A DNA stretch of 64,000 nt from Hexactinellida sp. DTS-2022 (Eukaryota; Porifera; Hexactinellida): contig JAPNXP010000014.1 in the NCBI GenBank assembly GCA_028753945.1, positions 2,480,001-2,544,000 of the forward strand, read 5' to 3'. The notes beneath the pieces are model-generated. The model did no database searches and was not told where the DNA came from. It saw nothing but the letters and a program-made list of their open reading frames with translations. The translations under genes and the position numbers were made by a program. Positions 44,761-54,387 of this stretch are shown piece after piece; position 1 is the stretch's first letter, and every line of letters begins with the position of its first letter.

Positions 44761-45736
44761 GAAATTTTAGTTCAAACCGAATTCAACAATAAAAAGACGA
44801 TAGAACTTAATTTGAACAAGTTTTTATGGGAAACACGTCCGGCGAACACTATCGGACGTGGTTACTTTGGCGAGCTGTCATGGCCGATATAGACACTCTT
44901 TCAATTGCCTCAATATCCAAAAATTCTCGCATTACATCAAGATACATGTGTACAAATTTTGGTGCTTTTATCAAAAAAATGAACAATCTTGTGAAATTTT
45001 ATGGCTATGAAGCTGGACTACTAAGCATAATTTGAAATATGTAATCTTTCCAGAAATTTCCGTAAATTTCCATAGAAAACAATTTTTTTAAAAATTTACA
45101 ACACTACTTACAATACTGTTCTTCAAATGAAATCACTCATCAATATAGCAAGTTTCAGAGAATTGCTAAATTCTAAGACTTATGTCCACACCACATTCAA
45201 TAAAACCATCTATCTACCCACAGCTTGAAAAATTAATAAGTTATGTAAATTTTGAGTCAATTGATTGGTTTCTCGCTTCAAATGATCATGCACTGTTAAA
45301 TCTATGGCTGAAACTTCCCGTGCAATACGAACCTATTCGTCGAGCCAATATATTCCAAGGTACCGTTGATACAATTTAGCCTAAGGTAAACTGAATCGAA
45401 CACTCAGACTCCCTAACTGGGGTATTTACTGAACATCCCAGTTGACTGAATGTTGGACGAGGTGTTTCTCCACTTCAAATTTAACTTTTGTCTGCTCAGG
45501 TCTATTGCAAGAGTGACTTTTTTTGCTAATTGTTCCCAAATGGAAGATGAAGCTTTAGTACTAATTTACATTTGAGGATTAAAGTCTCGAAAAGAAGAAC
45601 CTAGAACCCTCACTTATCCATTCCCTAAATTCCTTTGATAATTTCTAAAATAGCAGATATATGTGAGTACGGGTATTAAGGATTGACATTATCATTGGTT
45701 TAATTAAATAAATTGATAACAGAAGAAAACTAGATT
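44761..45736. other. Spacer, no gene seen
   Basis: No recognised coding or repeat structure. Short plus-strand ORFs at 44826 and 45182 lack any domain. Confidence 0.35.
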
Positions 45737-45906
45737 CAGTCGAAACCGCTTTTTCTAACTTCAGGGTTTTGTAATAAATATGCATTTATTCTAAATGTAT
45801 AAGAAATTCGAATTTGTTTTATTTTCAATCGGTTTAACGAAATTTATTCTAACTATTGAATCTATTTCCGTCCATAGAATTGGTTAGAAAACCCCGCTTT
45901 CGACTG
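45737..45906. mobile_element. Tc1/pogo-type MITE, CAGTCGAAA family
   Basis: The ends are CAGTCGAAACCGCTTTTTCT and GAAAACCCCGCTTTCGACTG. TA follows the right end, TT precedes the left. Confidence 0.75.
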
Positions 45907-46079
45907 TATTATAAAATAGAGAAGTTAGAGTACCAAGCAAGAAAGCAAGAAATGCCGGTGAGCAAAAAATGTAAGATAATAAGAAACATATTAGAATGAG
46001 TAAGAATTTTGTGCTGTAATCAATTATTTATGAAAAAGTCAAATAATTTATCAAATAACTTATTAATATATCAATTTAT

Positions 46080-46171
46080 GGTGTTTTATCTAATTATATC
46101 CAATTGACTTGTTTAGTAGATTGTATGCAAATTATAAGATTGCAGCATCGTACAATTTTAAAACTCGATTC
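46080..46171 (+). repeat. Interspersed repeat R1, part left of the hAT
   Basis: It matches the reverse complement of about 32210-32290 and continues at 48835 after the hAT element. The last 8 bases, CTCGATTC (46164-46171), are the target duplication. Confidence 0.75.
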
Positions 46172-48826
46172 CAGGGTTCTCGCCAGGATTTTTTGATAGG
46201 GGGGTGCAGCCTCAGTGCCTAATTCACACCCCTAAGGAATGAGGAAGATTATTGTCCCTTTTGTGGGTGAATATTTAAACTCTGAATTACGAGGTTATAA
46301 TGGGGGAATACGGGATAAATCTACTATATAATTACCTATAGCAATTCTTTCGATCACATTTCTGCCATTTTCAAATATTATTACTTAATTATTCTAGTGC
46401 TACTGTTTTTTTACATTATTTAACTTAGAACTTAATTAACCGCGTGATTTAGAGCTGAATCCTGACGCTAGATTGACATGCCACTAAAAAAGCTTAAACT
46501 TTCCGAGGGACAACAAAGATTGTGCATGAATTCCTTCACATCACAAGAATCGATCCAGTCAAACTCTAATACTCATCGTCCCTGCTCTGAGTCATCTTCA
46601 GTAAAATTAGGGGTGAGTTTTTTCGGTGAGTCCTCCAGCTCAAGACGTGGTAATACAACTTCCTGGAGATCGTTTGGAGAGTCGAAATGGCGAGATATTT
46701 ATCCGTGGCTAAAGTTGAAAGAAGATGGCCTTTACTGTAAGTATTGTATTTACAATAAACACGAAGTTCGAAGCCGATCGGGAGTGTTTATTACTATGCC
46801 ATATACAGGAAACAGACCTGATAAACTTCGGAGACATGAGTCGTGCACAGCTCACGCAGATAGTCACATAGTTTATCAGGAGTGGGTAACCAGAGTAGCT
46901 AATAAATCTACTGTATTAAACATGGTGGAAAGAAGTAACATACTGACAGTCGACGAATCTTCCTTCTGTGATGCTATGCGTTGCATGTACTATCTCAACA
47001 AACATGAAATAGCCCATACCACAAAATTTTCAGATTTGAGAGAGCTGTGTGTACTACTAGGTAACAAGAGCCTATCAGTGCTGAAAAAATCTGGCAATAC
47101 AAACTATGAATCCGAGCAGATAATGGGAGAAATTGTTGAAGTGATAGGCAAGACTCTAGAAGAGGAGATTCTCCGTGAAGTAAATGAATCGCCTTTTTAT
47201 TCTATCATCCTTGATGAGGCTACAGATATTTCTGTGGCTAAACAACTTGGTATTAGTATTCAGTATCTGGATAACTACGCAGTTGTTCGGACCAGGAATC
47301 TAAAATTACTAGAAATCATCCATGGAACAGCAGATGTAATAACAGAAGCTGTGATTTCTTACCTAACCTCTAAAGCACCAGTTACACTTGATATTAGCAA
47401 GCTAGCAGGTGGTGCAACTGATGGAGCCTCAGTCATGGTGGGATGTGAACAAGGTGTGGTGACTAGGATCAAGCAAGTAGTACCTACATTCATCGCTACA
47501 CACTGTAGTGCACATAGGTTATCTCTTGCAGCCTGTGATGCTAGTAATGCATCTACAATGATCCAAAGATTCCAGCGAATTCTGAATCAAATATATGTCT
47601 TTTTTTCAAGGAGTACTGTGCGTACTTCAGAACTCTGTGAGATGCAAAAGTTACTGAATGAACCTCATTTGAAGTTACAACGCCCTACAGAGACAAGGTG
47701 GCTGTCACATCAAAGTGCAGTAGATGCTCTTCGGAGAAGCATAAAGGCTGTATATGCAACGTTACAGCATGAGGCTGCTGAGGGAGAAGCAACTGCCCAC
47801 GGGCTTTGCAATGAAATTGAAAAGCCTACATTCATTGCATCACTACTGCTTCTCTCAAACATTCTAGCTATACTTGGGAATCTTTCTCGAACATTCCAGC
47901 TAGCACAACTCAACCTACTTGCTGTGGAGCAGTTAGTTGAGGATGCCAAAGCAGCATTATGTGTGATTAAAGAAGACCCTCTACATGGTGGATATATGAT
48001 GGACCTGGAAGCAACTTTGGAGGAAATTGAAGTTACTACTCCACTTGATGAAACTGGTTTTATTAAGAATGCCAAATCATACAGTGGTGCCATCATAACT
48101 AATTCGGAGAATAGGTTTCCACAAGTTAGAACACTCACGCTGCTGGGATACTTTGATCCACGAAATGTCCAATCTACTACTCAGCTTAACATGTTGGAGC
48201 TTGGAGATAGATTACAGATTGACGGCATTAGGCTTTGGCAAGAGTACATCGGGTACAGGTCGTTTGTTCAAAGCTTGCCAATGCCTCTGAGTGTGGAGGT
48301 AGCTGTTCATGTTATGCATTCATCAGCAAACAGAGAAACAATGGCAGTAGCATATCCACTAATTTCAAATATTTTGGCACGTATTGCAGTATTACCTGCA
48401 TCAAGTGCACAGGTTGAAAGAATCTTTTCTAACATGAAAAGGATGAAATCTGCACAGAGAAACCGTTTGAAATCAAACACATTGGATAACCTTATGCGAA
48501 TTTCTATTGAAGGTCCCTGTGTCCAAAACTGGGACCCATACCCAGCTCTAAGGAAGTGGGAATCTATGGGTAATAGACGAAACAGATCTCTCGATCTCAT
48601 CACTCGCATGCTAATTACACTGAATGCTGAATCAATACTATTAATATTATTTGGAATTTCAATAAATATTCAAAGTATAAATTAATATTGACTACTATAT
48701 GGGGCACATTAGGTTTGTTTAAGCACTATAGGGGGGTACACTATGTCTATTTAAGCACGATAGAGGGGTGCATAATCGTAATAAGGGTGTACTGCACCCC
48801 CCGAAAGAGGCATAGCGAGAACACTG
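46172..48826 (+). mobile_element. Complete hAT transposon with exact target duplication
   Basis: The ends are CAGGGTTCTCGCC and, in reverse complement, CAGTGTTCTCGCT, both followed within 30 bp by a GGGGGGTGCAG block. CTCGATTC lies directly outside both ends (8 bp, exact). The element is 2655 bp and holds one intact transposase gene. The uninterrupted relative of the target, at 31985-32300, confirms both borders. Confidence 0.95.
46478..48685 (+). CDS. hAT transposase, intact, TTF/BED-type zinc finger
   Basis: One open frame of 735 aa. Residues 66-127 are a TTF/BED-like finger (W71, PWL, C87, C90, then H120 and the CTAH region). The RNase-H-like core has YSIILDEATDIS (catalytic Asp about 246) and GGATDGASVMVG (Asp about 315), then THCSAHRLSLAACD and TETRWLSHQSAVDALRR. 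The C-terminal dimerisation segment is ILARIAVLPASSAQVERIFS with NRLKS and LDNLMRISIEGP. It resembles the ZNF862/ZMYM-like hAT branch. It would excise and reinsert the element with 8-bp duplications. The last ~40 residues are hydrophobic and may be unselected. No break is seen. Confidence 0.92.
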   Translation: MPLKKLKLSEGQQRLCMNSFTSQESIQSNSNTHRPCSESSSVKLGVSFFGESSSSRRGNTTSWRSFGESKWRDIYPWLKLKEDGLYCKYCIYNKHEVRSRSGVFITMPYTGNRPDKLRRHESCTAHADSHIVYQEWVTRVANKSTVLNMVERSNILTVDESSFCDAMRCMYYLNKHEIAHTTKFSDLRELCVLLGNKSLSVLKKSGNTNYESEQIMGEIVEVIGKTLEEEILREVNESPFYSIILDEATDISVAKQLGISIQYLDNYAVVRTRNLKLLEIIHGTADVITEAVISYLTSKAPVTLDISKLAGGATDGASVMVGCEQGVVTRIKQVVPTFIATHCSAHRLSLAACDASNASTMIQRFQRILNQIYVFFSRSTVRTSELCEMQKLLNEPHLKLQRPTETRWLSHQSAVDALRRSIKAVYATLQHEAAEGEATAHGLCNEIEKPTFIASLLLLSNILAILGNLSRTFQLAQLNLLAVEQLVEDAKAALCVIKEDPLHGGYMMDLEATLEEIEVTTPLDETGFIKNAKSYSGAIITNSENRFPQVRTLTLLGYFDPRNVQSTTQLNMLELGDRLQIDGIRLWQEYIGYRSFVQSLPMPLSVEVAVHVMHSSANRETMAVAYPLISNILARIAVLPASSAQVERIFSNMKRMKSAQRNRLKSNTLDNLMRISIEGPCVQNWDPYPALRKWESMGNRRNRSLDLITRMLITLNAESILLILFGISINIQSIN

Positions 48827-48834
48827 CTCGATTC

Positions 48835-49020
48835 ATAATCACATCAGTTGAAAACTCAATAGAAAGGTTGTTGGTTCCACTTCATAATATCAATGACACT
48901 TCAAGTCATCTGCGAATCAAAGAATTTACTTGAAATTTAATGCATGCATGAAATGAAAATTGTTTGAAGATGAAAACTTGAAATTTTGCATGATGCCGAG
49001 ATTTTAATTTTCAGGGGATT
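48835..49020 (+). repeat. Interspersed repeat R1, part right of the hAT
   Basis: AATCACATCAGTTGAAAA and CATCTGCGAATCAAAGAA match the minus strand of 32190-31995. It resumes exactly where 46171 stopped. Confidence 0.75.
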
Positions 49021-49187
49021 TGATTTTGAGTATATAAAAGATGGTACATTAGTGTTTGAGGTGATTCTGGCCATAATTATAGGATTTAGAGAATACACAT
49101 TAGTACAAAGATAATACGATTTCTAGAAGGATGTTGTGGGCAGTATACCTTACTATTTACGATCATAGTGACATTGTGGTAAACGTC

Positions 49188-49878
49188 CAGGCCTGGGGTA
49201 ATAGTAATATGTAATAGTAATTGTATTTGTAACGATTACATTTTAGAAGTAATAAGTAATAGTGTTTCAAATAGGATGTAATAGTAATAGTAATAGTAAT
49301 AGAACCTATTGTAATAGGAATTATCTATTACAATTCTATAACTTCGGACTGGCTTCTTTGATTTTTTCGTGAAGAAATAGGAAGTTGTTAAAATATATTA
49401 AATTCAAGATGATTATCGTTTTGAAATTGTCACTTTATTGAAATTAGTTGTTTGCTTAGGTTAGATAATATATTTTGTTTGTGTGGGATAATCAATTATA
49501 ATAATAAACTTCAGACATTCTGATTCATAGCAGAGTCTTATTAAATGTCTAGTAATTTGTAATAGTAATAGTAATAGTAATATATTACATATTATTATAA
49601 TGTAATTGTAATAGTAATAGTAATAGGAATAAATATAGGTAATAGTAATAGTAATATACAGTGGAGCCTCCCATAACGGACACTCCAAATAGCGGACAAC
49701 CTCTAAATAACGGACAACCCTCGTGGCACGGATTTATTTATTTAGCATATGTCTAATAGAAAAGCAACCTCTAAATAGCGGACAACCTCTAAATAACGGT
49801 CAACGGTTCCGCTCCCAAGGTGTCCGTTGTTCAGAGGCTCTACTGTATTACATTTTAGAGTAATTGACCCCAGGCCTG
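49188..49878. mobile_element. hAT-type MITE rich in AATAGT
   Basis: The ends are CAGGCCTGGGGTAATAG and TAATTGACCCCAGGCCTG; TAAACGTC flanks both sides exactly (8 bp). Long (AATAGT)n tracts fill it. A pogo-type MITE is nested at 49659-49845. Confidence 0.9.
49659..49845. mobile_element. Tc1/pogo-type MITE nested in a hAT-type MITE
   Basis: The ends are CAGTGGAGCCTCCCATAACG and GTCCGTTGTTCAGAGGCTCT then ACTG, flanked by TA. CCTCTAAATAACGGACAAC repeats lie inside. Confidence 0.85.
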
Positions 49879-49886
49879 TAAACGTC

Positions 49887-50541
49887 CACATCTCTTCTAA
49901 CGATTTTTAGCAAAACAAAATAGATTTAATGTGATGTAGCTTCTGAAACATAAATTGTACTGACCATGGCTTAAGCCTAAAAATGTAGGAATTTTTTGAG
50001 TTCCTATTTACATTAGTAAATGTTTTCAAATCAATCTTGAATGTTTCAGTAATAATCTGTGAAAATTGTAATTCAATCGAACGCCTCTAGGCTGTAGAAA
50101 AATATTATCAAAGTCAAGCAAATCAAATATTTCATTTTGCTGTTTTAAAGAATTCACAAAAGCTGATATTTTGATGTCTATAAATACTATTCAAAGCGAT
50201 ATTTATATATAGCTAAATTTAGTCTTCCTTAAACAATTAAAGTATGCTGAATCTGAATTTTAAGACCACTTGGAGTGAGTGAATTATTTTTAGAAGAATT
50301 TTCTTTGAAGTTCCTAAGTACAAAAAAAGTAAATTATTTCACCAAAAATTTCAAAGTGAGCGAGAAACAAAAAGTCCGAGAATGTCAATACCATATTAAT
50401 ACATAGTCATAATCAATGTCTCTAGTATTGTCTTAGAAAATATTAGCTCCCGAAACATTGCGCAACATCAAAAATATATCCACATTCCATTCTCTGTTTT
50501 GGTATCTGAGGAATTTCATAAACTCATCTTGTAATGTAATA
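49887..50541. other. Spacer, no gene seen
   Basis: AT-rich, no coding sign or clear repeat. Confidence 0.4.
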
Positions 50542-50641
50542 CATATATTCAGGGCCGGATTAACAGAGGTGGAGGCCCTGGGGCAACCAGTGTTGTTGAG
50601 GCCCCTAACTCCTTCCACCAGAGTGGACCATGGGTCATGGG

Positions 50642-50809
50642 CAGGGTCGGCAGAAGAGGGGCGGTTGGGGCGGCCTGGGCCGCCCCACTTTTTCTATGAT
50701 TTTTTTGGTACTCTGAAATTTCGCGGGGCTGTTTTTTGACTCTGCAATCCTCACAATTATCATCATAATACAAGGCCGACCCACCTCTCACGAGCTTCCG
50801 CCGGCCCTG
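50642..50809. mobile_element. Nested hAT-type MITE
   Basis: The ends are CAGGGTCGGCAGAAG and GCTTCCGCCGGCCCTG; GTCATGGG flanks both sides exactly (8 bp). It interrupts the TGGGTCA-rich part of the MITE at 50550-51344. Confidence 0.85.
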
Positions 50810-51170
50810 GTCATGGGTCATGGGTCAAATGGGTCACTTAAATTGATGGGTCATGGGTCACGGCTGTGACCCATGACCCATGATCCATTTGGAATTCCAG
50901 TTATAGAACGAATCAAATTTACCCAGAAACATTACAGGGTATTACTTTGGTATTAGAAATCATACATTATACATATATTGTGTTACATAATGTTTGGATA
51001 TTAAAAATAGATATTTAAAAAGGTCAATGGATAACACGTTGGGTCAATGGGTCATGGGTCACAAATGCGATGGGTCAGATGGGTCATGGCCTCATGGGTC
51101 ACCAATGTTGACCCATGATCCACTCTGCCTTCCACTACAATTGTCCAGTGAAAAATGAAGTACAACTTTG

Positions 51171-51305
51171 GTGGTGGAGGCCCTTTGGTGGTGGAGGCCC
51201 TTTGGTGGTGGAGGCCCTTTGGTGGTGGAGGCCCTTTGGTGGTGGAGGCCCTTTGGTGGTGGAGGCCCTTTGGTGGTGGAGGCCCTTTGGTGGTGGAGGC
51301 CCCGG
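51171..51305. repeat. 17-bp tandem repeat, about eight copies
   Basis: The unit is GTGGTGGAGGCCCTTTG. Overlapping ORFs in four frames here are products of the repeat. Confidence 0.95.
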
Positions 51306-51448
51306 GGCAGTTTCCCCGGTTGCCCATGGGTTAATCCGGCCCTGCATATATTTGTTGATTCCAATTTATCTATCAAAGATTTATTAGTTTTTACTAATAA
51401 GTAGCTAACATTGTTGATTTGAAAGAATTAGATTATTTACAATACTGT

Positions 51449-52045
51449 CTATTGTTGTTGACTCCAATATATCAACACTCTCACTCTTGCAACATTTCGC
51501 TCTTCTGGTGTGGCCATGTTCTCCACATACTTCACAGACAAGCTTTGAACGATATTCAACAGGGTCACTTTCAGATGCCAACCTAACGAATATATCGACA
51601 ATATTGTCCTCGAAGCTAGTTTTCTTGCGAGATTCTCCCTATATCTTCGTATCAATTTATTGCAAGCTTCTGAACCTTCCTCTGAAAGACATTTCAAACC
51701 ATACCCTGAGTTTATGTCTCTCAAGAGTTCTTCAGAATGCGTTAATACTTTATGCTAAGTAGGTGTGATGCTTGCCCAACTAAAGGAGTCTAAAATCAAC
51801 AGATATGTATTAGTACAAAGAATTCCAAGTTGGTTAGTAATGATTTTCCTGCGAGAGTTTATGATTCTGAGAATTGCAGATAGTTGTGCGTGCACGAGAG
51901 AAAGTGATCCTCCAAATTCAGCTCAAACAACTGACAACACACAGTCCTTAAATCCAGACTCATCAGAAAAAGCCCTCCTAGCGACACTCCCAGTCGATGT
52001 AGTTCCACCATGCGGGTCTGGCTGATCCATCCGAAATCCATTTTT
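51449..52045 (-). pseudogene. RAG1-like transposase relic B (C-terminal third)
   Basis: The minus strand reads GFRMDQPDPHGGTTSTGSVA then RRAF, TYLLILDSFSWASITPT, HKVLTHSEELLRD, CLSEEGSEACNKLIRRYR and, one frame over, SFEDNIVDIFVRLASESDPV and CEVCGEHGHTRR. RAG1 has [20 protein letters not shown], then SEGNESGNKLFRRFRK, so the catalytic Glu region aligns almost residue by residue. The end is a CCHC zinc knuckle. Stops interrupt the part near 51900 and 51750, and the frame changes near 51622. The upstream two thirds are absent; a hAT relic abuts at 52085. Confidence 0.8.
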
Positions 52046-52084
52046 TCTTGGATTAATTACTTATTTATGATGGGTAGCTTTTCT

Positions 52085-52985
52085 AATAAATGAAATCAAC
52101 TTTGGGTAAGTTTTCTCTACAAAACAATAATTTTCCCGCATTTTCTGGGATTAATCCGTTTCTCTGTTAAAGCTGTTGAAAATAAACGTTCGATTTCAGT
52201 GGTGGTTAGTGGCGGAGTAAGATTAATTAGTGCTTTTTCAGCGAGTTTCTCTATTTGTTGATTTAGGATAACCCATCCAGAATTCCAATCAATCAATTTC
52301 TAATAATGTAGCGGCAGTTGCAGACTTGAGATATATCTATATCTATTTCGTGGATGTAATATACACTGTTCCATATCGTATCTTTATCTTGAATAAGAAA
52401 TAATCGACTAGATATTTCTCATCTCTTTTTCCTGCTGTTTGTAGAATTGGGAATATAATATATTGGATTGATTTGCATGTGTACATTGAATACTAGACTT
52501 CTAAATTAACGATTCGACACCAGTCATTGAGAATAATTCACTTTTGATGACTAACTGGAGGGAATTATTGAGATAAGGAGACGATTTTAGCAAACAATTA
52601 GGCTCATTGAACGCTGCTGTTACATTTCGAGCATTGGCATAGTTGAACTTTGTTATTTATATCCCATTTTAAAATAGTATCTTCTATTTTTTTCAAAAAA
52701 TGTTTTGTGCAGTATGGCGTTCATTGATTGAAACACAAGAAATATGAAAATTTTACGATACCAGTCACTGATATAATGAATATTAATTCCTAAATACCCA
52801 TGATGATGGGATGACCAACATCCAATGCTAGAGAAACAACTATTGGATTGTCAACTTCTAACTTATTCTTTAGTGATTTTAATCTTGATATAACTTGGAT
52901 CGAGAACCAGTTCAAGATTTAGTTTGGTTGCTTTTCATTCCGAAGAAAACCTGGTTTATTAACTGTTGACCACGGCATAAAATCA
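52085..52985 (-). pseudogene. hAT (ZBED-like) transposase relic
   Basis: The minus strand keeps DFMPWSTVNKPGFLRNEKQP near 52980 (ZBED-type hATs have mPfStVe..GF), VVSLALDVGHP near 52810, and the C-terminal dimerisation block LTPPLTTTEIERLFSTALTE near 52200. Spacing is short and stops are frequent. It is not the same family as the intact hAT at 46172. Confidence 0.6.
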
Positions 52986-53243
52986 AAAAAAATCATTTCA
53001 AATACTGACTTAAATAGTCTTTGACCCTTTTTCGCTGTTGAAATCCAAAACTGTTTTCTCTCTACCCAAACAGGAATCGTTGTATCAAATAGATATATTC
53101 TCTACCTTTTAGACATTTTATTGAAATTTGAATTCTCATTCCTCGATATTTCTGTAGTATTTTTATATTTAGTTCACTTTGAGTCGGAATTGCTTTAATC
53201 AAATAGATGTGTTCCTTTAATTAAACTGGCTGTTTAGATATTA
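52986..53243. other. Spacer, no gene seen
   Basis: AT-rich, no coding sign or clear repeat. Confidence 0.35.
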
Positions 53244-53765
53244 CTAGCGCGCTTCGCTTGCTAGGTCACTTCGCGGCAGAACACAACCACACACCAACCG
53301 CTTCGCGGTTGGTGTGTGGTTTATATACTCCTAATATTGGTTATAAAGCGTAAATAGGCCTAAAATAGTCAAAAATAACAATGTTGAATTTTAACGATTA
53401 CGTCATCATTCGATAATGAGTAAGCATATTGGCAATCTGGTGTGACCAACGTGTCCGCATCATTAATGTCCATGTTCTATTAAATTTGCAGATATTTTAC
53501 TCTTAGATGGCGCGAATTATGTGCGATTAAGTGAATTTTCAGGGTTCTCGAAATGTGACAATGACGTCATAACTTTTCGAGGTGTGAGAAATTTTGAGTG
53601 GAAACCTCAACTTGTTGGCGGGTGCCAAAAGTTACCCCTATATGCCAAAAATCACATTTGGAAACCGTCCACTTTCTTCAATCAACTCGTAACATGCAAA
53701 CAAATATATATAAACGCACACATCTATATATATATACACCCAGGCTTGTGTTTTAGTAGTATAGA
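53244..53765 (-). mobile_element. Complete non-autonomous Helitron, 522 bp
   Basis: On the minus strand it starts TCTATACTACTAAAACACAA after A (the classical Helitron 5' start with CTACTA) and ends GCGAAGCGCGCTAG before T, preceded by CCGCGAAGCGGT-type hairpins. No coding capacity. Its inner ~430 bp match both arms of the palindrome at 24508-25575. Confidence 0.85.
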
Positions 53766-54387
53766 TATGTGTTTTTATACCCGAAGTAGTTTTTTTTTTA
53801 ATCCTCAGATCCTCGCGAAATCCTTACACTACATAATTTTCAAATAATTTTTTTATAAACTGCACTCATGGAAAATAATTGCCAAAGTGAATAACGAATG
53901 CTGGACATTTTGCTTATTAAGATTCGAGTACACGCTGTTCATTTATGTCTAATATTATACGATTCAAAGCCTCTTATTTGTACTATTCTTTGCCAATTGA
54001 AAGAATATTTCGACAATTGCATTGCACATCTATGGTTTATCAATTGTTATACTATGTAGATTGTGTCTGTTATTCTTTATTTGCACACTTGATAACTATT
54101 CTTTGCTTACTCAAAAGCATTACAATATTACCAATTTAGCATGCTTTTCTATGATTCCACCGATACCTATATTTCGGCCGAATTCACTTTCGGTCGTTCA
54201 CTAATGTTCAGTGATGTATCACTGGTGCAAATACTCTTAACAACGTAGCTCCTTCTAGGTTGCATAGTTGTGAATTGTGGAACATAACTAGCTCTGAAAT
54301 TTCCTCCGAATATAATATTATTATGTTCCTGAAATTTTGTTATTGAACAATCCGCTCAAGCAAACTAACAAACCAACAAATACCTAG
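53766..54387. other. Spacer before the retroelement
   Basis: No coding region is supported here. Confidence 0.4.

Larger units (their letters stand above)
50550..51344. mobile_element. hAT-type MITE with nested MITE and tandem repeats
   Basis: The ends are CAGGGCCGGATTAAC and GGTTAATCCGGCCCTG; CATATATT flanks both sides exactly (8 bp). It holds TGGGTCA-rich DNA, a 17-bp tandem array and a nested MITE. Confidence 0.9.

Noticed and set aside
44826-45379. Two short plus-strand ORFs as genes
   Set aside because: No domain, no splice context and average AT-rich composition.
51052-51404. Overlapping Gly/Pro/Trp-rich ORFs in several frames
   Set aside because: They are all readings of the 17-bp tandem repeat inside a hAT-type MITE.
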